Assembly (NCBI GenBank): GCA_022825925.1
Contig: JAJDVW010000013.1
Location: forward strand, 26,686-90,685
DNA from: Pseudomonadales bacterium
GTDB lineage: Bacteria; Pseudomonadota; Gammaproteobacteria; Pseudomonadales; Azotimanducaceae
DNA length: 64,000 bases
Reading direction: 5' to 3'
Part shown: in pieces, positions 35,829 through 43,861 of the stretch
Layout: the number at the start of each line of letters is the position of its first letter
Position numbering within the stretch: position 1 is the stretch's first letter
Position numbers and translations under genes: made by a program
Notes under the pieces: generated by a model
Seen by the model: only the letters and a program-made list of their open reading frames with translations
What the model was told of the DNA's origin: nothing
Database searches by the model: none

Positions 35829-37166
35829 TCACGGCATGATGCCGTCGAAACGCGTGTTGACCATCATGTGCACCCAGATGCTCGCGAAGTAGCCCACGGC
35901 GATGATCGGCGTCCACTTGAGATGCCCGAAGAACGTGTACATGCCGCGCGCCTGTCCCATGAGCGCCACGCCGGCCGCCGAGCCGATGGACAGCATGCTG
36001 CCGCCCACCCCGGCCGTGAGCGTGACCAGGAGCCACTGGGTGATGTCCATGGCCGGGTTCATCTGCAGCACCGCGACCATCACCGGGATGTTGTCCACGA
36101 TCGCCGAGAGGATCCCGACCATGGTGTTCGCGAACGTCGGTCCGAGTTCCACGTACATGTACTGCGAAACGAGCTCCAGGTAGCCGATGAAGCCGAGCCC
36201 GCCGACGCACATGATGACGCCAAAGAAGAAGAGCAGCGTGTCCCATTCCGCCCGCGCGACTTCCCGGAAGCTGTCGAAGGGCTCGATGTCGCCGGCTTCC
36301 GCCCCGGCTCGACGCCGCGCCAGCGACATCTCCGTCCGGTGGAGGTAGTGACCGAAGATCTTGAGGTACGCGAGCCCCGTCATCATGCCCAGGAACGGCG
36401 GCAGGTGCAGGAAGTTGTGGAAGGACACCGCGGTGGCGATCGTGCAGCCGAACAGGAACATGATGCGCTTGGCCCCGCGGCGCATGCGCACCTCTTTCTC
36501 GTCGGAGTCGACGGTGGGCGTGGCCTTCTCGACGAAGAGCGCCATGATCACGGCCGGGATGACGTAGTTCACCACCGACGGGACGAACAGGGCGAAGAAC
36601 GTGAAAAAGTCGACGATGCCCCGCTGCCACACCATCAGCGTCGTGATGTCGCCGAACGGGCTGAACGCCCCGCCGGCGTTCGCGGCGACCACGATGTTGA
36701 CGCAGCCGATGCTGATGAAGCGGGTGTTGCCCTTGCCGACCGCCAGCACGACCGCGCACATCACCAGCGCCGTCGTCAGGTTGTCGATGATCGGGGAGAG
36801 GAAGAAGCTGATGACGCCGGTGATCCAGAAGAGCTGGCGGTACGTGAAGCCATGGCGCACCAGCCAGGACCGCAGCGCGTCGAACACCCCGCGGTCGCTC
36901 ATCGAGTTCACGTAGGTCATGGCGCAGAGGAGGAACAGGAACAGCTCGCCGAACTCGATCAGGAAGTGGCGCACGGCCTCCTCGGATGCCTTGCTCATCT
37001 CGCCGCCCGCGTATTGCGCGGCGATGAGCGCCCAGATGACCCCGGCGCCGAGCATGACGGGCACGGACTTCCTGAGATGCGTGAACTCCTCGGCGATGAC
37101 TACCGAGTACGACAGGACGAACACCACGATGGCCAAGATCCCGACCCAGTGTCCCGTCAGATCCAT
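35829..37166 (-). CDS. nhaD: NhaD-type Na+/H+ antiporter
   Basis: The 445-aa protein belongs to the ion-transporter superfamily and has about 12 membrane segments. NhaD marks are ITGVISFFLSPIIDNLTTALVMCAVV, NIVVAANAGGAFSPFGDITTLMVWQ and VGILSAIVDNIPVMVAVLQM, with the paired S/P-I-x-DN motifs that bind cations. It exports Na+ (and Li+) in exchange for protons in salt-adapted proteobacteria. ATG 37166 is preceded by AGAGGAG. A b561-type cytochrome gene follows 32 bp after its stop. Confidence 0.92.
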   Translation of the reverse strand: MDLTGHWVGILAIVVFVLSYSVVIAEEFTHLRKSVPVMLGAGVIWALIAAQYAGGEMSKASEEAVRHFLIEFGELFLFLLCAMTYVNSMSDRGVFDALRSWLVRHGFTYRQLFWITGVISFFLSPIIDNLTTALVMCAVVLAVGKGNTRFISIGCVNIVVAANAGGAFSPFGDITTLMVWQRGIVDFFTFFALFVPSVVNYVIPAVIMALFVEKATPTVDSDEKEVRMRRGAKRIMFLFGCTIATAVSFHNFLHLPPFLGMMTGLAYLKIFGHYLHRTEMSLARRRAGAEAGDIEPFDSFREVARAEWDTLLFFFGVIMCVGGLGFIGYLELVSQYMYVELGPTFANTMVGILSAIVDNIPVMVAVLQMNPAMDITQWLLVTLTAGVGGSMLSIGSAAGVALMGQARGMYTFFGHLKWTPIIAVGYFASIWVHMMVNTRFDGIMP

Positions 37167-37269
37167 TTCGGTCTCCTCTTACTCCGGCGGCGCTCCGGCG
37201 GCGCCCCGCCTGCTTGTGCGTTCCCTGTCCCAAGCGGCTCGACCCGGGCAGGCCAGTCGGCAAGTGTGC

Positions 37270-37349
37270 CAAACGCCCGGACGTTCCACCATGAAATCGC
37301 CGGCCGCGGCGCGCGTCGGGGAGAAGGCGCACTCGACTCCGGGCGTTTG
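37270..37349. repeat. Long-spaced inverted repeat in the nhaD-comEA divergent region
   Basis: CAAACGCCCGGA (37270-37281) and TCCGGGCGTTTG (37338-37349) are perfect 12-bp inverted copies 56 bp apart. The rest of this 270-bp intergenic region holds no ORF or clear promoter. The repeat may be a cruciform, a paired operator or the ends of a vanished small element. Confidence 0.5.
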
Positions 37350-37436
37350 ACGCACGGGTTTTGCAGCCTGGACCCACAGCCAAGGGGTCGGGGGGACAGT
37401 AATTTGCGAGTCCCTCACCCGAGTTGGAGACTGACG

Positions 37437-37721
37437 ATGAAAACGTGGAGATTCACGAGCGCGCTGGCGCGTTCGGCGGTGCTGGCGCTGCTTCTCGCCG
37501 CCGGCGCCCATGCCGAAGACGCGACCGTGGACGTCAACACCGCCGACGCCGAGACCATCGCGCGCGTACTCGACGGCGTCGGGCTGACCAAGGCGCAGGC
37601 GATCGTGCGCTACCGAGAGGAGAACGGCCGGTTCACCGACGCGTACGACCTGACCCAGGTCCGGGGCATCGGCGACGCCACCGTCGCGCGGAACGAGGAA
37701 CGGATCGCGGTCGGCGACTGA
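37437..37721 (+). CDS. ComEA-like helix-hairpin-helix secreted protein
   Basis: The 94-aa product has a signal peptide (ARSAVLALLLAAGAHA) and a double helix-hairpin-helix domain (VDVNTADAETIARVLDGVGLTKAQAIVRYREENG ... TQVRGIGDATV). This is the ComEA/competence-protein fold, which binds DNA non-specifically in the periplasm. Short single-domain versions like this are common in gammaproteobacteria and may take part in DNA uptake, although no other competence genes are present here. The start ATG 37437 is unambiguous. Confidence 0.88.
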   Translation: MKTWRFTSALARSAVLALLLAAGAHAEDATVDVNTADAETIARVLDGVGLTKAQAIVRYREENGRFTDAYDLTQVRGIGDATVARNEERIAVGD

Positions 37722-37728
37722 TCGGCGC

Positions 37729-37755
37729 GGGGGCGCCCGGATGCCGGGCGCTCCC
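37729..37755 (+). terminator. GC-rich hairpin after the ComEA-like gene
   Basis: GGGGGCGCCCGG-ATG-CCGGGCGCTCCC forms an 11-12 bp stem with one mismatch, 8 nt after the stop. No T tract follows. Confidence 0.45.
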
Positions 37756-37843
37756 GACGCTGTGCTAGGGTTCCCGTCCCGCCGGAGGAGGCCAGGACTG
37801 CTCGACCGATGACCCCGATGCGGGCGCTCGGCGCCGTGCAGCC

Positions 37844-38806
37844 ATGCTGACGCTCGTAGGGGCCGCGTTCGTCGCGGGTCTGGTCCTCACCGGGTCCGCG
37901 TTGTCATTCGCCCGCCGCTTCGGCGTCATGGCCATCCCCAACGCCCGCAGCGCGCACTCGGTACCGGTGGCGAGCATCGGCGGCCTGGGCTTCGTCATCC
38001 CCACCCTGGCCTGGCTCGCGTGGTCGGCCGCCGTGGGGGGCGATCGGTTGGCGCTCGTCCTGGCCGGCGGCGCGGCCGTCCTGGCCCTGGTGGGCCTGCT
38101 CGACGACCTGTTCGAGCTCTCGGCCGGCCTGCGGCTTCCCATCCACCTGGTGGTGGCGGCAGTGACCGTGGCGGTCGCCGTGGACGGCAACCCGCTCGTG
38201 CTCGCGATCTGCGCGCTCGGGCTCGCCTGGTTCGTCAACCTCTACAACTTCATGGACGGGATCGACGGCATCGCCGGTTCCCAGGCGGCGATCTTCTGCC
38301 TCGGCGCGCTGCATTTCGGTACGGGCGGGTCCTTCGACGCCGCCTTCTGGGTCCTGCTGGCCTCGACCGCGGGATTCCTGTGCCTCAACTGGGCGCCGGC
38401 CAGGGTCATCATGGGAGACACGGGCAGCGGTTTCCTGGGATTCGTGATCGGCGCCGTGGCCGTCCACCTCTGGCAGGCCGACGCACTGCCGCTCCTCACC
38501 AGTCTCATCCTGCTGGCCGCCTTCTGGTTCGACGCCACCTACACGCTGGCGGTCCGCATCGTCACGCGGCAGCGCGTCGCCCAGGCGCACGGCAACCACC
38601 TCTACCAGAAGCTCGCGCGCCGGTGGGGGCACGGACGCACCACCGCCCTGCTGTGGGGCTACGCGCTGGTCTGGCTGGCGCCGCTGGCCGCGCTGCACGG
38701 ACGTCTGGAACTCGGCGTCCTCTGGCTGGCCGTCGCGTGCGCGCCCGTCCTCGCGGCCTGCGTTGTGTTCCGCGCCGGTTTGCCCGACGATACCGCCCAT
38801 GCCTGA
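37844..38806 (+). CDS. WbpL-like polyprenyl-phosphate sugar-1-phosphate transferase
   Basis: The 320-aa membrane protein of the MraY/WecA superfamily has about ten helices. The family motifs are IPNARSAHSVPVASIGGLGF, LVGLLDDLFELS, NLYNFMDGIDGIAGSQA, and MGDTGSGFLGF. The NFMDGIDG form is typical of WbpL/WbcO-type enzymes that start O-antigen synthesis by transferring a HexNAc-1-phosphate to undecaprenyl phosphate. No other O-antigen genes are present, so it is an orphan initiator. In Pseudomonas aeruginosa wbpL lies in the O-antigen cluster next to ihfB, and here it lies 5 kb from ihfB. Its stop overlaps the hydrolase start by 8 nt. Confidence 0.85.
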   Translation: MLTLVGAAFVAGLVLTGSALSFARRFGVMAIPNARSAHSVPVASIGGLGFVIPTLAWLAWSAAVGGDRLALVLAGGAAVLALVGLLDDLFELSAGLRLPIHLVVAAVTVAVAVDGNPLVLAICALGLAWFVNLYNFMDGIDGIAGSQAAIFCLGALHFGTGGSFDAAFWVLLASTAGFLCLNWAPARVIMGDTGSGFLGFVIGAVAVHLWQADALPLLTSLILLAAFWFDATYTLAVRIVTRQRVAQAHGNHLYQKLARRWGHGRTTALLWGYALVWLAPLAALHGRLELGVLWLAVACAPVLAACVVFRAGLPDDTAHA

Positions 38807-39731
38807 CCTGAACACGCCCTGGTGGTATCGCCAGGCACTCGACACTGCGTCCGAAACCGGCTCCGTCGAAGTCCTCGGCGCGAAGATCCACTACGAGACC
38901 TGGGGCACGGACGGCCCCGGCATCGTCCTCGTGCACGGCAGCAGCGGCCACCTCGAGTGGTGGCGCTTCGTCGCGCCGCTGCTGGCCGACCGCTTCCGCG
39001 TCGTTGCCTTCGACCTCTCGGGCAACGGCGACAGCGCGTGGCGTGACCGGTACTCGGGCGAGGCCTTCGCGGAAGAGACCTGGCGCGTCTGCCAGGCGGC
39101 CGGACTGCCGCCGCGGCCCTTCGTCGCCGGCCACAGTCTTGGCGGCTTCGTCGCCCTCGAGACCGGCCACTACTTCGGCGACCGCCTCGGCGGCATCGTC
39201 TTCGTCGACTACACGGTGGTCGACCCGGAGGATTTCCTCGAATGGGGCGGCAAGGCGGACAACGCGGGCTACCGGCGGCGCCGCACGCGCGTCTACGAGG
39301 ACCTTGACGCCGCGGTGGCCCGCTTCCGGCTGCTGCCGGACCAGCCCGTCCGGCACCCGGCGGTGATGGACCACGTCGCCCGCCGGTCGCTGCGCCAGGT
39401 CGAAGGCGGCTGGACGTGGAAGTTCGATCCCACGCTCTACGATCACTTCGTCCTCGGGGCCGACCAGCGCGACAAGTTCGTGGGCCTGCCGTGCCGGTCT
39501 GCCGTGATCCTGGGCGAACTCAGCCAGGACGAAGGGACCCTCGGCGCGGGTTACATGCGGCGCGTCACGGCCGGCAAGCTTCCGGTCGTCGAGATCCCCC
39601 GGACGCACCATCACCTCATGTTCGAGGAACCGCTGGCCCTCGCCATGACCATCCAGGGCATCGTGCAGACCTGGGTGGCGGAGGACGGCCGCGCGGAGAT
39701 GTCCGACGCGCTGGCGCGGACGCTGACCTGA
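38799..39731 (+). CDS. Alpha/beta hydrolase
   Basis: From ATG 38799 the 310-aa protein has an alpha/beta-hydrolase fold with oxyanion HGSSGHLEWW, FDLSGNGDS, nucleophile elbow VAGHSLGGF (catalytic Ser), and a C-terminal TRTHHHLMFEEP-type histidine (PRTHHHLMFEEPL). The acid is probably within the VVDPEDF/GELSQDE region. The substrate is unknown; esterases, lactonases and haloalkane-type enzymes share this scaffold. It overlaps the wbpL-like gene by 8 nt and is probably co-transcribed. Confidence 0.85.
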   Translation: MPDLNTPWWYRQALDTASETGSVEVLGAKIHYETWGTDGPGIVLVHGSSGHLEWWRFVAPLLADRFRVVAFDLSGNGDSAWRDRYSGEAFAEETWRVCQAAGLPPRPFVAGHSLGGFVALETGHYFGDRLGGIVFVDYTVVDPEDFLEWGGKADNAGYRRRRTRVYEDLDAAVARFRLLPDQPVRHPAVMDHVARRSLRQVEGGWTWKFDPTLYDHFVLGADQRDKFVGLPCRSAVILGELSQDEGTLGAGYMRRVTAGKLPVVEIPRTHHHLMFEEPLALAMTIQGIVQTWVAEDGRAEMSDALARTLT

Positions 39732-39747
39732 ACGCGCCCCGTCCGGC

Positions 39748-40950
39748 CTACGCGATGGGATGCTGCCGCCGGATGTAGCCTGCGAGCAATGGGACCGCGA
39801 ACAGATACCTGCCGTGGCGGTTCTTGAACACCAGTCCTTGCGTGCTCAAGGCGGCGAGCATCTGGCTGGCGTGGCTGCTGCTAAAGCCCTTGCTCGACAA
39901 CTCGCGAGCTTTCTCCACGATCTCCTGAACCGTGAACTCCTCGTCGCGGCTCGCCAGTTGCGCAATGACCGACAGGAGATCCCGCTGCCGGTCGGTCGTC
40001 TTCGCCCACCTGCCGGCGAAGAAGTCGTTGTCCAGCTTTCTTTCGATGTCCGCGACCGGAACGCTCGCCTGCTCCCCCTTGTCCAGGCGTCGAATGAACG
40101 CATCGTAAACCTCACGACAGATGAACTGGATGAAGTAGGGGTAGCCGCCCGACAGGCGTATGACCGTTCCTACGGACTCGGCACTGAGCCGCACGGAGTC
40201 GTTGTCCTCTATCGGTTTCAGGATCGCCTCCCGGCTCTCGCTCTCCGAAAGCCGGTTCAGGAATATCGAGCGGAACATTCGCTCGGAGAACGTTCGGGCC
40301 TGCACCAGCTTCGGGAACAGCGTGGGCAAGCCGGCCAACAACAGGAGCACCGGAAGCCCTTTCTTTTGCAGGGACTGGAACGTGTCGAGTAGCAGGGAGA
40401 GCGGGTACTGCTCTTTCTGCGCGTGATCGGCAAGATTCTGCGCTTCGTCGTAGGCAAAGACGATGCCGTGGTGGCCCGCCATCGAGAGCGCGCCCCACGA
40501 TAGCTCGATGACGGCCTTCAGCTTGTCCAGCGGCAGCCCCGGCGTGCGGTCGTAGATCCCCTGGAGCCCCGCATACGTCAGCGTGTTGGGCTCCCCCGTC
40601 TCTTCCGCAGCAAATCCCACCGTTCGCCTCGTTACCGAGGACACGACCACCGTCGAAGTCGCGATGGACAGGTCAGTGCAGAGGCGCGTGGCGATGTTGT
40701 CTTCACTGATGCTGGCGGATTCGTTCAGGTCCGTGCCAATCCAAATCCAGTTCCGGTCCGTGACGGCCGGCTTGAGGGAGTCGAGCAGTACGGTTTTCCC
40801 GACCCCGCGTAGGCCGGTGATGACCGCGTTTTCGATCACGGTCTGCTGCTGGAGGAGTTGCAGCACCCGCTGGCGCTCCTCCCGACGCCCTGCGAGGTAT
40901 GGCGGCTGATGGCCGGCGCCGGGGCGGAAGGGGTTGGTGAGTTCCGGCAC
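39748..40950 (-). CDS. ORC1/Cdc6-like AAA+ ATPase of mobile/accessory type
   Basis: The 400-aa protein starts at GTG 40950 after a GGAGGA site. It has an AAA_16/ORC-like core: AGRREERQRVLQLL, Walker A ITGLRGVGKTVLL, Walker B GIVFAYDEAQNL, then an arginine-rich sensor region. A C-terminal winged-helix-like segment follows (QRDLLSVIAQLASRDEEFTVQEIVEKARE ... HASQMLAALSTQGLVFKNRHGRYLFAVPLL). Bacterial proteins of this type are scattered on islands and phages; some act in DNA targeting or defence, most are untested. A promoter with a palindrome lies just upstream. It marks the start of the accessory region. Confidence 0.75.
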   Translation of the reverse strand: MPELTNPFRPGAGHQPPYLAGRREERQRVLQLLQQQTVIENAVITGLRGVGKTVLLDSLKPAVTDRNWIWIGTDLNESASISEDNIATRLCTDLSIATSTVVVSSVTRRTVGFAAEETGEPNTLTYAGLQGIYDRTPGLPLDKLKAVIELSWGALSMAGHHGIVFAYDEAQNLADHAQKEQYPLSLLLDTFQSLQKKGLPVLLLLAGLPTLFPKLVQARTFSERMFRSIFLNRLSESESREAILKPIEDNDSVRLSAESVGTVIRLSGGYPYFIQFICREVYDAFIRRLDKGEQASVPVADIERKLDNDFFAGRWAKTTDRQRDLLSVIAQLASRDEEFTVQEIVEKARELSSKGFSSSHASQMLAALSTQGLVFKNRHGRYLFAVPLLAGYIRRQHPIA

Positions 40951-40999
40951 CTGCGCGTCCTCCAGAGGGTCAAGTTAGCGGCCTGCAAGGTCTTGGATA

Positions 41000-41027
41000 A
41001 TTTTATTCGATAGGCTAAATTTAGCAA
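41000..41027 (-). promoter_or_regulatory. Promoter with palindromic operator for the ORC/Cdc6-like ATPase gene
   Basis: On the minus strand a -35 TTGCTA (41022-41027) and a -10 TAAAAT (41000-41005) are 16 bp apart, about 50 bp before the GTG start. The perfect 12-bp palindrome GCTAAATTTAGC (41014-41025) covers the -35 and spacer, where a repressor would block polymerase. This AT-rich patch stands out in the GC-rich surroundings. Confidence 0.6.
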
Positions 41028-41110
41028 GTGCCCTAAGTGCGTGTTGATGTCGGAGGAGTCGCGGAACCGCGGCTCGTAATCCGATCCTGTCAGGTCCCCT
41101 CCCGAGGGCG

Positions 41111-41323
41111 TCAGCCGGGAACCACCTCGAACCCCGCGTCCTCGATGGCGATCTCGATGGCGGTGCGGTCGATCGCCGAGGGATCGAACTCCACGGTGAC
41201 GAGGCCGTCGTGCAGCCGGGCCGTCGCGGCCGCGACCCCGGTGCGGCCCGTCAGGGCGTTCTGCACGCTCGTGACGCACCCTGCGCACGCCATTCCGTCG
41301 ACGGTGACTTCCAGCCGTTCCAT
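41111..41323 (-). CDS. CopZ-like heavy-metal-associated (HMA) copper chaperone
   Basis: The 70-aa protein is a single HMA domain, MERLEVTVDGMACAGCVTSV, with the copper-binding M-x-C-x-x-C motif (GMACAGC) and the C-terminal AIEDAGFEV. It would carry Cu(I) in the cytoplasm to CopA, whose gene ends 45 nt upstream on the same strand. The start ATG 41323 has a strong GAGGAGGAA site. The long ORF listed for this frame extends antisense-like through copA and is spurious apart from this end. Confidence 0.9.
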   Translation of the reverse strand: MERLEVTVDGMACAGCVTSVQNALTGRTGVAAATARLHDGLVTVEFDPSAIDRTAIEIAIEDAGFEVVPG

Positions 41324-41367
41324 GCGTCGTTCCTCCTCGGTCGAGCGCGACCGCCACGCGGGGGATT

Positions 41368-43815
41368 CTACTGCGCCGGCCGCCAGCGCCGCAGCAGGAG
41401 CGAGTTGCCGACCACGCTGACGCTGGATAGCGCCATCGCCGCGGCGGCGATCGTGGGGCTCAGGTAACCCGCCGCCGCGAGCGGTATGCAGACCACGTTG
41501 TAGACGAAGGCCCAGAACAGGTTCTGGCGGATCTTGGAGAAGGTCGCGCGGCTCGCGGAGATGGCGCCGGCGACCAGGCGGGGGTCGGGACGCATGAGGG
41601 TGACGCCGGCCGTTTCCATGGCGATGTCGGTGCCGGTGCCCATCGCGATGCCGACGTCGGCCGCGGCCAGGGCGGGCGCGTCGTTGATGCCGTCGCCGAC
41701 CATCCCGACCACCCGACCCTGTTCGTTGAACTCCTGCACCACGGCCGCCTTCTGGTCCGGGCGCACCGCGCCCCGCGCGTCGCCGATACCGAGCGCAGTC
41801 CCCACGCGCTCCGCGACGGCGACGGCGTCCCCGGAGAGCATCGATGTCCGTATGCCGAGCGCCGCAAGCTGGTCCACGGCTTCGGCGGCCGTCTCGCGGA
41901 GCGGGTCGGCGACGCCGATCAGGCCGGCGACCCGTCCCGTCCCGGAGGAAGACTCGGCGCCCTCGGGCGTATCCGGCTCCACGCAGACGAACACCGCCGT
42001 CCTGCCCTCGTCCTCCCATCCGCGGGCGACGGCCAGCAGCGCGTCTTCGATCCCGGCCGCCTCGCCCACGAACGCGGCGCTGCCCACCGTGACGCGGCGT
42101 CCGTCGACGCGACCGCGCACGCCGCGGCCCGCGACCGCCTCGAAGTCGCGCAGCGGAGACGGTGCGACATCCCGGTCCCGGGCATCCGACAGGACCGCTC
42201 CGGCCAGCGGGTGCTCGCTTCCCTGCTGCACGGAAGCGGCGAGGCGGATCACCTCTGCCACCGGCTCCGCCCCGCCCCGGACGTCCACCACCTGCGGCTT
42301 CCCTTCCGTCAGGGTCCCCGTCTTGTCGAACACGACCGTGTCGACGCGGTGCGCCTGCTCGAGGGCCGCGATGTCCTTCACGAGAATCCCCGCGCGCGCC
42401 GCGGCACCGGTCCCGGTCATGATTGCGGTCGGCGTGGCGAGCCCCAGCGCACAGGGACACGCGATCACCAGCACGGACACCGCCGCGATGAACGACGCCT
42501 CGAGGTCTCCCGAGAAGACGAGCCAGCCCAGGAAGGTGACCGCCGCGACCGCGACGACGGAGGGCACGAACACGGCGCTGATCCGGTCGACCAGGCGTTG
42601 CACGGACGCCTTGCCGGCCTGGGCGTTCTCCACCAGGCGGATGATGCGGGCGAGCGTGGACTCCTCGCCCACCGCGGTCGCGCGCACCTTCAGGAGTCCG
42701 GCCCCGTTGATCGCCCCACCGGTGACGGAAGCCCCCGCCGTCTTCGCCACCGGCACGCTCTCGCCGGTCACGAGCGACTCGTCCACTTCGCTCGCGCCGT
42801 CGACGACCAGGCCGTCCACGGGCATGCGTTCCCCCGGCCGCACCACCGCGACGTCGCCGGGCCGCACCAAAGCGATCGGCACCTCGGCCTCCGTGCCGTC
42901 CGCGCGCTCCACCCGCGCGGTTTCCGGACGCAGCTCCATCAGCGCCCGGATCGCCGCCGTCGTCCCCCGGCGCGCGCGGCTTTCCAGGTACTTGCCGAGG
43001 AGTACCAGGGTGATGATCACCGCCGACGCCTCGAAGTAGAGTTCGCCGTCCGCCTCCTCCCCGAGGGTCTGGAGCAGGTACCAACTGAAGCCGTAGGCAG
43101 CGGTGGTTCCGAGCGCGACGAGTAGGTCCATGTTCGCGGTGCCGCCGCGCAGGGCGTTGAGCGCCCCCCGGTAGAAGCGCAGACCGATCAGGAACTGGAT
43201 CGGCGTGGCCAGGGCCACCTCGAGCGTCGGCATGACGTGCAGGTCTTCGTAACCGAGCACGTCGAGCGTCATGCCGAGGACCATGGGCAGGGTCAGCGCG
43301 GTCGAGAGGATCAGGACGCGCCGCTCGCGGTCGAGCTGCGCCTGCTCCCGCGCTTGCCGGGAGCCCTCTTCGGAGTCCAGCATCACCGCCCGGTACCCGG
43401 CCTTCGCGACCGCGTCCGCCAGTTGTCCAGCATCCGCGCAGCGGTGGGCAAGGCTCACGTGGGCGCGCTCGATCGCCAGGTTGACGTTCGCGTCGAAGAC
43501 GCCGGGGACGTTCCGGAGCGCCTTTTCGACACGGCCGGCGCACGCCGCGCAGGTCATGCCCTTCACCGCGAAGGAAAGCGTCTCCCGGCCCACCGAGAAA
43601 CCCGCCCGGGAGACCGCCTCCGCCACGGACGGCAGGTCCGTCTCCCCGGCGTGGATGGTGACGACCGCCCGCTCCGTCGCGAGGTTCACGGACGCTTCGC
43701 GCACGCCGTCCGTACGGGTCAGCGCCTTCTCGAGGCGCGTCGAGCAGGCGGCGCAGGTCATGCCCTCGATGTCGAGGGTCAGGCGCTGTTCGGCGGTTGC
43801 GCTACGGGAAGCCAT
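41368..43815 (-). CDS. copA: CopA, Cu(I)-translocating P1B-type ATPase
   Basis: The 815-aa pump has two N-terminal HMA domains (GMTCAACSTRLEKAL near residue 20 and GMTCAACAGRVEKAL near 90) and eight membrane segments with the CPC ion site (VIACPCALGLATPTAIM). It also has the TGES-type actuator (VTGESVPV), phosphorylation motif DKTGTLTEG, HP element (GSEHPLA) and GDGINDAPALAAADVG hinge. It expels cytoplasmic copper or loads cuproproteins. It is followed by a CopZ-like gene and preceded by an oxidase subunit III gene, which fits a copper-homeostasis or oxidase-maturation role. No CueR-like regulator is encoded nearby. Confidence 0.95.
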   Translation of the reverse strand: MASRSATAEQRLTLDIEGMTCAACSTRLEKALTRTDGVREASVNLATERAVVTIHAGETDLPSVAEAVSRAGFSVGRETLSFAVKGMTCAACAGRVEKALRNVPGVFDANVNLAIERAHVSLAHRCADAGQLADAVAKAGYRAVMLDSEEGSRQAREQAQLDRERRVLILSTALTLPMVLGMTLDVLGYEDLHVMPTLEVALATPIQFLIGLRFYRGALNALRGGTANMDLLVALGTTAAYGFSWYLLQTLGEEADGELYFEASAVIITLVLLGKYLESRARRGTTAAIRALMELRPETARVERADGTEAEVPIALVRPGDVAVVRPGERMPVDGLVVDGASEVDESLVTGESVPVAKTAGASVTGGAINGAGLLKVRATAVGEESTLARIIRLVENAQAGKASVQRLVDRISAVFVPSVVAVAAVTFLGWLVFSGDLEASFIAAVSVLVIACPCALGLATPTAIMTGTGAAARAGILVKDIAALEQAHRVDTVVFDKTGTLTEGKPQVVDVRGGAEPVAEVIRLAASVQQGSEHPLAGAVLSDARDRDVAPSPLRDFEAVAGRGVRGRVDGRRVTVGSAAFVGEAAGIEDALLAVARGWEDEGRTAVFVCVEPDTPEGAESSSGTGRVAGLIGVADPLRETAAEAVDQLAALGIRTSMLSGDAVAVAERVGTALGIGDARGAVRPDQKAAVVQEFNEQGRVVGMVGDGINDAPALAAADVGIAMGTGTDIAMETAGVTLMRPDPRLVAGAISASRATFSKIRQNLFWAFVYNVVCIPLAAAGYLSPTIAAAAMALSSVSVVGNSLLLRRWRPAQ

Positions 43816-43861
43816 GGTCTGCCGGGTGCGGAACGGCCACGTCGCCGCACCCGGCCTCTTC

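Noticed and set aside
39748-40950. Possible transposition ATPase (IstB/TniB type)
   Set aside because: No adjacent transposase or terminal repeats; the C-terminal winged-helix-like region and AAA_16 pattern fit an ORC/Cdc6-like protein better.
41111-43543. 810-aa ORF ending in an HMA domain
   Set aside because: Only the last 70 residues (from ATG 41323, with a strong ribosome site) are real; the remainder is copA read in another frame.
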